Assembly (NCBI GenBank): GCA_028818225.1 | Contig: JAPPOG010000069.1 | Span: forward strand, 87,594-151,593 | Origin: Gammaproteobacteria bacterium | GTDB taxonomy: Bacteria; Pseudomonadota; Gammaproteobacteria; Pseudomonadales; Pseudohongiellaceae | Length of the DNA: 64,000 bases | Direction: 5' to 3' | Part shown: one piece after another, positions 46,117 through 53,127 of the stretch | Numbering within the stretch: position 1 is the stretch's first letter | Layout: each line of letters starts with the position of its first letter | Notes under the pieces: generated by a model | Seen by the model: the letters and a program-made list of their open reading frames with translations, nothing else | What the model was told of the DNA's origin: nothing | The model's database searches: none | Translations under genes and position numbers: made by a program

Positions 46117-46175
46117 AAACTCCAGTAAGAAAGCAGAGCCTATAGTGAATAGGTGAGCATTTCGAGCTGGAGTTT
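46117..46175. repeat. branched inverted repeat, possible terminator of the UGSC-thiolase operon
   Basis: AAACTCCAG (46117-46125) pairs perfectly with CTGGAGTTT (46167-46175); inside, CCTAT (46139-46143) pairs with ATAGG (46149-46153). On the minus strand the outer stem is followed by sequence running into a T-run (GTCTTTTTTT near 46108), so it could terminate the operon that ends at 46211. The nested stem is unusual for a terminator, so a small mobile repeat remnant is the alternative. Confidence 0.4.
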
Positions 46176-46210
46176 AACGAAGTATTTTTGAGCGCAGTAG
46201 TTCTCTAAAA

Positions 46211-47395
46211 TTAGAACACTTCAAAGAGACCGGCGGCGCCCATCCCTCCACCCACACACATAGTGCATACAACGTATTTTGCGCCTCTGCGCTTGCCTTC
46301 GATTAGCGCATGTCCAACCATGCGGGCCCCACTCATGCCATAAGGATGACCAATCGAGATAGCGCCACCATCTACGTTAAGCAGATCATTAGGAATGCCG
46401 AGTTTGTCTCGACAGTAAATGACCTGAACGGCAAATGCTTCGTTCAATTCCCAAAGCCCAATATTGTCCATTGACAGACTGAAACGTTCTAACAGTTTTG
46501 GTATGGCATAGATTGGACCAATACCCATTTCGTCTGGGTCCAGGCCGGCAACCGCAACACCTCGATAAGCACCAAGCGGTTCCAGTCCTTTCTGCTCGGC
46601 AAGCTTGCTATCCATCAAGACAGAAGCTGAAGCACCATCAGACAGTTGACTCGCGTTTCCTGCCGTAATAACACCTCCTTCAAACACTGTCTTTAGTCCC
46701 GCCAGGCCTTCCAGCGTCGTTGTCGGACGGTTACCTTCATCTTTTTCCAGATTAGTATCGTGCACGCTCTGCTGCTTGGTTTCCTTGTCCACAAAAATCA
46801 TTTTGGAAGGCAGAGGCACAATTTCGTCGTCATATCTGCCTGCTTCCTGAGCGGCAGCTGTTCTTTGCTGACTCTGTAAAGCATATTCATCCTGTTGTTC
46901 GCGAGAAATGTCATAGCGCTTGGCAACAGTTTCTGCAGTTTCCAGCATGGACATATAAGCATGTTTAGATTTTGCGATTACATTGGGATCCTGGGCGCGA
47001 TAGCCATTGCGATGTTCGTTTTGCACCAGGCTGATTGATTCCAGGCCAGCACCCACCACAATCGGCATTTGATCATGGATAATCTGCTTTGCTGCAGTGG
47101 CTATAGCCATCATGCCCGAAGAGCATTGTCTGTCGATACTCATGCCAGACACTGTATTGGGAAGTCCGGCAGCGATGGCAGCGGTACGACCAATATTCTG
47201 ACCAGAAGAGCCTTGCTGCATGGCGCAGCCCATTATCACATCGTCCACCTCACCAGGATCGATTCCTGCGCGTTGCACGGCGTGGGCTATAGCGTGACCG
47301 CCCAGTGTCGGTGCATCGGTATCATTGAACGCACCTCGATAGGCTCGGCCGATTGGTGTGCGTGCCGTTGACACGATTACTGCTTCTCTAGTCAT
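46211..47395 (-). CDS. acetyl-CoA C-acetyltransferase/thiolase
   Basis: A 394-residue thiolase. The nucleophilic Cys is in [14 protein letters not shown] near residue 92; later motifs are [17 protein letters not shown] (catalytic His) and the C-terminal CVGGGMGA (second Cys). It is the last gene of a three-gene minus-strand operon behind the UGSC selenoprotein (32-base gap). It could serve general beta-oxidation or acetoacetyl-CoA formation; whether it shares a pathway with the selenoprotein is unknown. Confidence 0.9.
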   Translation of the reverse strand: MTREAVIVSTARTPIGRAYRGAFNDTDAPTLGGHAIAHAVQRAGIDPGEVDDVIMGCAMQQGSSGQNIGRTAAIAAGLPNTVSGMSIDRQCSSGMMAIATAAKQIIHDQMPIVVGAGLESISLVQNEHRNGYRAQDPNVIAKSKHAYMSMLETAETVAKRYDISREQQDEYALQSQQRTAAAQEAGRYDDEIVPLPSKMIFVDKETKQQSVHDTNLEKDEGNRPTTTLEGLAGLKTVFEGGVITAGNASQLSDGASASVLMDSKLAEQKGLEPLGAYRGVAVAGLDPDEMGIGPIYAIPKLLERFSLSMDNIGLWELNEAFAVQVIYCRDKLGIPNDLLNVDGGAISIGHPYGMSGARMVGHALIEGKRRGAKYVVCTMCVGGGMGAAGLFEVF

Positions 47396-47427
47396 TACAT
47401 TCTCCAGCGTTACAAGTTATATCCGTG

Positions 47428-47949
47428 TTAGTGATTAAGTATTAATGCAGTTACTTCATTAATAGCAGCTTTGGCTATTTCCGTCATTTCCTCATCAGTT
47501 CTGTCTTGAATAGGATGGGGAACGAAAACACGCGCCGGTTTGATACCAAGTGATTTGCCCTGAGCGTCGGCCGCCTGCTCAAATTCACAAGATGCTACAA
47601 ATCCGGAGGGTAATCCGCGACTTTCCAGGTCCATGATGTCATGCAAACTGCACGAGGTACATGAACCTCAGTCGGCTAATCCTTCGATGACTGCATCACA
47701 TTCAACACTGATTTTCTGGTTGAGTTCCTGGGGGGCTACGCGAGCGAACGTTGGTTTCATGTAGCGCTTAACCGTTGCTCCCATTTCCACAAGGTGCTTC
47801 TCTATTTCATCCAAAAACTCCTTGCCGCGTGGCTTTGAGATATCGAGCAAACCAACGGTAGCGCCAGATAAAGTCTCCAGTCTCGGGAGTAGTTGTTTTT
47901 CGACAGGATCTAATTCTGCCGTTGGATCTAGCATGATCGAATTACTCAT
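47428..47949 (-). CDS. UGSC-family selenoprotein (Sec encoded by in-frame TGA)
   Basis: Read through an in-frame TGA (47668-47670), the frame gives 173 residues. Residues 1-93 lead to VIEGLAD, then U94-G-S-C97-T-S-C100 and SLHDIMDLESRGLPS, the diagnostic UGSC motif, followed by VASCEF and FVPHPIQDRTDEEM. Both halves are in the same frame and match one family, so this is one gene, not two. U94 and C97 form a UxxC redox pair. A hairpin with a GU-containing loop follows the UGA, and selC is encoded at 63871. AGGAGG precedes the ATG at 47949. The redox role is inferred; the family's reaction is not established. Confidence 0.9.
47640..47670 (-). promoter_or_regulatory. selenocysteine UGA codon with bacterial SECIS-like hairpin
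   Basis: On the minus strand the UGA (47670-47668) is followed by CGTGCA (47654-47649), loop GTT, and TGCATG (47645-47640): a 6-bp stem including one G-T pair, whose apical loop begins with GU. The loop G is 22 bases from the U of UGA, inside the 16-37 nt window known for bacterial SECIS elements bound by SelB. Confidence 0.75.
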
Positions 47950-47961
47950 GTTGACCTCCTG

Positions 47962-49404
47962 TTATTGAATCTTCTGTGAAACGAGTTGGCTGCCTTTCTC
48001 TCCGGAGGCAACCCAGCCGCTGATAATGGCAGAGAACATACCTGCACTTCCGCCGGTTGTGACAATATGCAGCCCATCATCTCTGAACTTGTTAAGTAAC
48101 TTGTCTTTAAATTTTACCGGCATGCCTTCGGCGATATCATCTGCCCCGCGTATGACTTCGCTGCCAGCTATCATCAAATTATCGTATAAAGCTTCTCGTA
48201 AATCCTGCTTAGTCCATCCGGCTTGTCTGAAAACACGGCGATGTTCCGGGCTAACTACCAGGATGGCATCTGCAGCGCCATACATTTTCGTATTAACAAC
48301 ACTGCGTAAGCTATTTGCAATGTTTTTTGTAAGGGATTCCGGAGCGCGGGATTGCTGATCAACAATTGCCTGCAAGCCTTCGCCGGCAAATAAGTTGATT
48401 ACGGAGTCCGTTCGTTCATAGCCGCGATCCTGTGCCAGGTTGGTCCAATCTTCATCGGATTCATCTTCGGCGAAACAATAGGTATATTTCCCGGGATTAC
48501 CCATCACGGCGCGGTCGATTCCTCCGGGTACCCCACCTCCAACGTTTCGAATAAGCAACTGTAAGGCGCGCCCTATGGAGGCATTTGCCCGGTTACCCTG
48601 GCCCAATGCATTGACGCCACTGTTCATGCCAATCTTTTTAATAACTGGTCCGTTAACGATCATTACTGGTCCGGAAAAGTAAGTAGTGCATAACAAACCG
48701 TGCATGCAGAACTTATCTTGCAGTGCGGCTTCCACTGATGCGAGAACTACGGGTAAGTATTCGGGTTTGCAGCCTGCCAGTACCGCATTAATGGCGACTT
48801 TCTCGATAGTACAGGGCAAATTATTTGGAGGTATGTTGCCAATCACTTCATCTGGCGCCCTGTTCGTTGCTTTAAGCATGCGAATCACACGCACGACTGT
48901 GGGAGGAACAACTGGCAAGCCATCGCTCCAGCCACGATCAAAGCAGGCCTCAATCTCATCCTCGGATTGTGCAAGTTCTACTTTTCTCGCCTGCAATAAA
49001 TCTTTTTCGAATTGGGCCGCGAGTATTTCTTCCATGCCAGGATCTTGTGTCTTTGAGCCACAACCCGGTTTAAAGTCTACTAATTCATTTCCTAGATTTG
49101 TTAGGCCAGTCAACTGACGCCATTCCGACTTATCCCAGCCGACAGTTCTGCCTAATTCCTCTTCGTCATTGGAGCAGATCAGGGTAGGAACAATTTCAAT
49201 CTTGTTGGCATAGGAGAATTCAAGAGAAGTATCGTCAAGTTTTACACGAATACTCTGGGGGAAAGCGGGATCGTCCTGAACGTAAATTGCGATACGATTT
49301 TCGAATTCGTCGACTAATTCTGCCAGCACCGGTTCAATTAGAGCACAGGTTGGACAGTCTTTTTTTATAACGACAGTAATCCTATTGGCAGTAGATTGGT
49401 TCAA
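47962..49404 (-). CDS. thioredoxin-like domain fused to a conserved domain of unknown function (GLPVVPPT family)
   Basis: A 480-residue cytoplasmic protein. Residues 1-90 form a thioredoxin/glutaredoxin-like domain with a CxxC motif, DCPTC (Cys17 and Cys20). A linker with PGCGS follows. Residues about 140-470 belong to a conserved domain recalled from genes located beside UGSC proteins, with RGWSDGLPVVPPTVVRV, EKVAINAVLAGCKPEYLPVV, NSGVNALGQGNRANASIGRA and GGSAGM. It starts 12 bases upstream of the selenoprotein ATG, so the two are co-translated. The CxxC domain is a natural reductant for the Sec-Cys pair (inference). Start TTG at 49404, weak ribosome binding site. Confidence 0.72.
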   Translation of the reverse strand: MNQSTANRITVVIKKDCPTCALIEPVLAELVDEFENRIAIYVQDDPAFPQSIRVKLDDTSLEFSYANKIEIVPTLICSNDEEELGRTVGWDKSEWRQLTGLTNLGNELVDFKPGCGSKTQDPGMEEILAAQFEKDLLQARKVELAQSEDEIEACFDRGWSDGLPVVPPTVVRVIRMLKATNRAPDEVIGNIPPNNLPCTIEKVAINAVLAGCKPEYLPVVLASVEAALQDKFCMHGLLCTTYFSGPVMIVNGPVIKKIGMNSGVNALGQGNRANASIGRALQLLIRNVGGGVPGGIDRAVMGNPGKYTYCFAEDESDEDWTNLAQDRGYERTDSVINLFAGEGLQAIVDQQSRAPESLTKNIANSLRSVVNTKMYGAADAILVVSPEHRRVFRQAGWTKQDLREALYDNLMIAGSEVIRGADDIAEGMPVKFKDKLLNKFRDDGLHIVTTGGSAGMFSAIISGWVASGEKGSQLVSQKIQ

Positions 49405-49469
49405 GTGAAAAGTCTCAGGGTTAAAGCCAGATAGTGTAGCTTAATTCTCTAAAGTCCAGCCAGTGAGTT

Positions 49470-49814
49470 TTAATATATGAACCCCAGTGTAGAAATTCCA
49501 ACCAGGATATTTATGATCATAAAAATGGAAGAGGTTCTGGACATCACTTTCCACAATTGTGGGCCCTTATAGGCTGCTCGAATTCCCACTAGCAGCAATC
49601 CGGTATAGGCAAGTTGAGCTGCCACCATCAGCATATAAGGAATCCAATGTTCGGAGTCGACAGCGCTGCTTCCGAAAAAGAAATATAGCGCACAACCACA
49701 GAAAAAAAGCGCCCAGTAGGTGATGGCAAGACCGTATTCCCCCGATACCAATCTTTGGGCAAAGGATCTGTTGTCAAATTCGTCGCGAGTGGCTAGTTGA
49801 TCTGCATCAGTCAT
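49470..49814 (-). CDS. small membrane protein of unknown function
   Basis: A 114-residue protein with three or four hydrophobic segments (about residues 28-48, 59-78 and 93-112) after a charged N terminus (DADQLATRDEFDNRSF). I do not recognise a family. The gene lies 65 bases upstream of the thioredoxin/UGSC operon on the same strand and may belong to the same transcript, but no link in function is visible. Confidence 0.65.
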   Translation of the reverse strand: MTDADQLATRDEFDNRSFAQRLVSGEYGLAITYWALFFCGCALYFFFGSSAVDSEHWIPYMLMVAAQLAYTGLLLVGIRAAYKGPQLWKVMSRTSSIFMIINILVGISTLGFIY

Positions 49815-50088
49815 AGTGGTTTCCTGGAGCTAAGTGTAACCCACGAAAATTTCTCTGAAAATGCCCAAAAAACAAAAGATTAGCGCATAATTAATTCTAT
49901 TGAATACCTATACTATCAAGGATTCATGGTTGGTATTCGTACTCATTTACTGCAATTCCCCACTCGCCCCTTGTATAGTGGCGCTTTCAGGAATTGCGAA
50001 ACCTTCGTCAGTCATTCTTTAAAGTTTTATGATACCCAAGCTATAGGAGCAGCTCAGCTCATTTAGGGCAAAATCCCAGCGGTAAAGT

Positions 50089-50979
50089 ATGAAAGTCTCG
50101 AAAGATTTAGACAGCAAACCTTTAAGCCAGGCATTCAGTTTTTCAAGAGAAAAGGAACGCGCTGTGTATGGTCTTAAGGGAATTCTCTCCGGAATAGTTG
50201 CGGATAAACTCCTCAATGAGAAAGAGTTATTGTTCCTGGATGCCTGGCTAAAATCTCAGCAATATCTCGCTAAAGATCCCGATGTTGTTAAGATCCTGAA
50301 GTTGGTAGGTGACATTCTCGAAGACGGTCAAATAAGCCCACAAGAACTCGAGGATATGCAAACTAGTATTGAGGATACGGTTTTAAACAGAGAAGCTCCG
50401 GAAACCGGCGTGGGCCAGGCAGAGGAATTAGTGGGATTTCTAACAGGCGTTGCTTCCGATGGAGTACTAAATGATCAGGAAGTAGATGCACTTTCTAGCT
50501 GGTTAGATGCAAATGAATCTTTAAGGGACACCTGGCCAGCGAGTGTGGTAGTTAATCGCCTGAACAATGTGCTGGAAGATGGCATTATTACGGAGGAAGA
50601 GCGTCAGGATTTATTGCAAACAGTAAATCAAATTACCGGCAGCTCATCACACGATGGTGATGTCAGTTACGAATCTTCCACGGAGGTTTGGGAAGATAAA
50701 GTCGATAATCTGGAAATCGCTGGGAAAACTTTTTGTCTTACAGGCGAGTTTGTGAGTGGTGATAGGGATGCTGTCGATACCATGCTGCGTTTGAGAGGGG
50801 GCGAAATATCTCCTAATGTGAATAAGAATGTCGACTTTCTTGTTATCGGAACTCTAGCCAGTAGAGACTGGTTGTACACCAGTCATGGCAGGAAAATTGA
50901 AAAAGCGCTGTTACTAAAAAGAGAAGGCGCCAAGGTGACAGTAATTACTGAACGCACATTGTTAAAATTTACTAAATAG
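50089..50979 (+). CDS. BRCT-domain protein with two N-terminal helical repeats
   Basis: A 296-residue soluble protein. Two similar acidic helical repeats occur at about residues 25-100 (ILSGIVADKLLNEKELLFLD ... LEDGQISPQELED) and 110-190 (FLTGVASDGVLNDQEVDALS ... LEDGIITEEERQD), reminiscent of TerB/EF-hand-like folds with repeated DG[QVI] turns. Residues about 215-296 form a BRCT domain (FCLTGEFVSGDRDAVDTML, GGEISPNVNKNVDFLVIG). BRCT domains bind DNA ends or phosphoproteins in repair. The combination is known in some proteobacteria without an assigned function. Confidence 0.75.
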   Translation: MKVSKDLDSKPLSQAFSFSREKERAVYGLKGILSGIVADKLLNEKELLFLDAWLKSQQYLAKDPDVVKILKLVGDILEDGQISPQELEDMQTSIEDTVLNREAPETGVGQAEELVGFLTGVASDGVLNDQEVDALSSWLDANESLRDTWPASVVVNRLNNVLEDGIITEEERQDLLQTVNQITGSSSHDGDVSYESSTEVWEDKVDNLEIAGKTFCLTGEFVSGDRDAVDTMLRLRGGEISPNVNKNVDFLVIGTLASRDWLYTSHGRKIEKALLLKREGAKVTVITERTLLKFTK

Positions 50980-51069
50980 CGGTTCTGAGCCTTTCTTTTC
51001 TTTAATTCCCTCCCTTTAAACTCTTACTCTAATTAGAATTCCGGTAATTACTCTGCGTGGGGGATTCAA

Positions 51070-51519
51070 ATGTCTGCCGATTTTATTTTTTCGATTTGTG
51101 GGAATCTCGTATTGCCAGGATGGTTGTTATTGATCCTATTGCCGAATTGGAGATGGACGTTAGCGCTGGTAACTGCGGTTATAATTCCATTCACCCTGGG
51201 AGTGGTTTACATAAGCTTGATGATTTCCCAGTTAGGTAATTTGCCAGAAGGGGTAGGATTCGGATCAATTGAAGCGGTGAGGGCTGGCTTTAGCAATGAT
51301 TACATACTGGTCGCTGGATGGGTTCATTACCTGGCATTCGATCTGTTTGTTGGTGCCTGGGCAGTGAGGGATTCACAAAAGATTGGGCTATCTCACTGGT
51401 TTGTAATGCCCTGTTTGGCTCTTACCTTTATGTTAGGGCCCACAGGACTTGCCGTTTACCTCCTGATGCGTTTTGTAAAAACAAGAAATATGCAAATACT
51501 TGAACCAGTTGATGCGTGA
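51070..51519 (+). CDS. ABA4-like (DUF4281) integral membrane protein
   Basis: A 149-residue protein with four membrane segments and the family features WHYLAFD-like region (GWVHYLAFDLFVGAWAVRD) and LTFMLGPTGLAVYLLMR at the C terminus. The plant relative ABA4 is linked to neoxanthin synthesis; bacterial members are uncharacterised. An upstream ATG-free region and the clean N terminus support the start at 51070. No operon partner is obvious. Confidence 0.78.
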   Translation: MSADFIFSICGNLVLPGWLLLILLPNWRWTLALVTAVIIPFTLGVVYISLMISQLGNLPEGVGFGSIEAVRAGFSNDYILVAGWVHYLAFDLFVGAWAVRDSQKIGLSHWFVMPCLALTFMLGPTGLAVYLLMRFVKTRNMQILEPVDA

Positions 51520-51596
51520 ATATTAGAGATGCTGGTAGGAACATCTGGCCCGTTTTCCTGAAGCTGAGGAATCTGACAGCCGCGACATGGCCTACT

Positions 51597-52448
51597 TTAT
51601 CTCTTGCCCATCATGCCTTGCAGTGCAGTAGGAATATCTGCCGGGAAGACCACAAACTTGGAGTTCCCTGATTCAGATAATTGTTGCAGTGAAGAAATAT
51701 ATTTTTCACCCAGCAGGTAAATCACAGGTAGTTCTTTCTCACCGATCGCTTCAGAGACTTTGGTAATGGCTCTCTTGCTGGCCTCAGCCAGGATCACCTG
51801 GGCCTCGGCTTCTCGCTTAGATGCTTCCAGTTCACCTTCAGCCTGCAGAATTGCTGCCTGCTTATCACCATCCGCCCTGGTGACGGTGGCACGACGTGCA
51901 CGTTCGGCCGCCGCTTGCTCTTCCATGGCCTGCTGCATGGTTCCGGATGGATTAATATCCTGGATTTCAACTGTCTTCAGAGTAATACCCCAATCCGAAA
52001 TATCATCTGATATCGCTGCTTTCAGTTTTGCCTTGATGTGATCTCGGGAAGAGAGAGCATCATCAAGATTCATCTCACCTACAATGGAGCGTAATGAAGT
52101 CTGTACAAGGGTTTGTATAGCAAGTACATAATTTTCCACACCGTAAACAGCTTTTTCCGGTGACACAATGTTGATATATGCAACAGCATTAGTAATAAGT
52201 ACGGCGTTGTCTTTAGTGATTACATCCTGTGAAGGGATATCGAGAACTATGTCTTTTGTAGTGACTTTGAATGCAACAGCATCGATAAATGGGATTATGA
52301 AGTTTAGGCCTGGGTTGAGCGTCTTATTATATTTTCCGAGTCTCTGTACTACCCACTTGAATCCCTGTGGTACTTGCCGCACACCCTGTGCAACCGTAAT
52401 TAGTAGAAACACAAATATAGCTATTGCCAATATCATTCCTGGTTCCAT
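51597..52448 (-). CDS. SPFH/stomatin-like band-7 membrane protein
   Basis: A 283-residue protein with an N-terminal membrane anchor (residues 4-20) and an SPFH domain (VPQGFKWVVQRLGKYNKTL, then TLVQTSLRSIVGEMNLDDAL and WGITLKTVEIQDINPS). A long Ala/Glu-rich coiled coil follows (AAAERARRATVTRADGDKQA). The layout is that of QmcA/stomatin, which oligomerises into membrane microdomain scaffolds. It follows an NfeD-family gene by 28 bases, the standard stomatin-NfeD operon. Confidence 0.92.
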   Translation of the reverse strand: MEPGMILAIAIFVFLLITVAQGVRQVPQGFKWVVQRLGKYNKTLNPGLNFIIPFIDAVAFKVTTKDIVLDIPSQDVITKDNAVLITNAVAYINIVSPEKAVYGVENYVLAIQTLVQTSLRSIVGEMNLDDALSSRDHIKAKLKAAISDDISDWGITLKTVEIQDINPSGTMQQAMEEQAAAERARRATVTRADGDKQAAILQAEGELEASKREAEAQVILAEASKRAITKVSEAIGEKELPVIYLLGEKYISSLQQLSESGNSKFVVFPADIPTALQGMMGKR

Positions 52449-52476
52449 TGCAATACTCCTTTTAGTGAGCCCAGTG

Positions 52477-52929
52477 TCAGGCTTTCTCTACAATTAGTGC
52501 ATTTCCAGATAAATCTGTAACACTTACGCGATCGCCAATATCCAATTCATCTCGCGAAATAATAAGCCATTCATCGGATCCCAGAACTGGAGCAGGAAAT
52601 CTTACCTTTCCTCTTTTTTCACCATTGGGAACTCTCAAAACCTGGCCTATTTCTCCTAACAGTGCTTCCTTGGAAAGGCCCGCTTTAGTTTTGTCGATAT
52701 TGAGTGGTTTGATTATTTTGAACCAGGCAATAGCGAACGCTGCGGAAGAAACTGCCCAGATAATTATCTGTGCAATTACTGACATTGCTGGCAGAGGCAC
52801 CATGAGTAAACCTACGACTATGGCAGCCGCTCCAAACCAGAAAATAAAAAATGATCCCAGAAAGATTTCTGCTAGCATCAAGGCGATGCCGAATACAATC
52901 CAGTGCCAATAGATAAGGGCAAAATCCAT
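52477..52929 (-). CDS. NfeD family membrane protein
   Basis: A 150-residue protein: three hydrophobic segments in the N-terminal half (about residues 4-70) and a C-terminal OB-fold domain (GKVRFPAPVLGSDEWLI, ending GDRVSVTDLSGNALIVE). This is the short NfeD1b type encoded with stomatin-like SPFH proteins. The ATG at 52929 has AAGGAGACGAATC in front, so it is preferred over the TTG at 52950. It partners the SPFH protein downstream. Confidence 0.9.
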   Translation of the reverse strand: MDFALIYWHWIVFGIALMLAEIFLGSFFIFWFGAAAIVVGLLMVPLPAMSVIAQIIIWAVSSAAFAIAWFKIIKPLNIDKTKAGLSKEALLGEIGQVLRVPNGEKRGKVRFPAPVLGSDEWLIISRDELDIGDRVSVTDLSGNALIVEKA

Positions 52930-53084
52930 GATTCGTCTCCTTTTTAGCAATTCGCCATTATTGATCTGATTGGGGTACCCAGTAAACTAATATATGGGGA
53001 CGATTTTAAAAAATTTAAGTAAGTCAATCGGTTAGTAAAGTCGGTAAGAGGGGCAGGCGGTGGGATGCAAGCGAGTTAAAACAA

Positions 53085-53112
53085 ATAAAGGCCGACTAGA
53101 GCCGGCCTTTAT
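53085..53112 (-). terminator. Rho-independent terminator after the molybdenum hydroxylase operon
   Basis: ATAAAGGCCG (53085-53094) pairs perfectly with CGGCCTTTAT (53103-53112) around an 8-base loop. On the minus strand it is followed by TTGTTTT, giving the T-tract. It lies 16 bases past the stop at 53128. Confidence 0.8.
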
Positions 53113-53127
53113 CCTCACAATAGCTTG

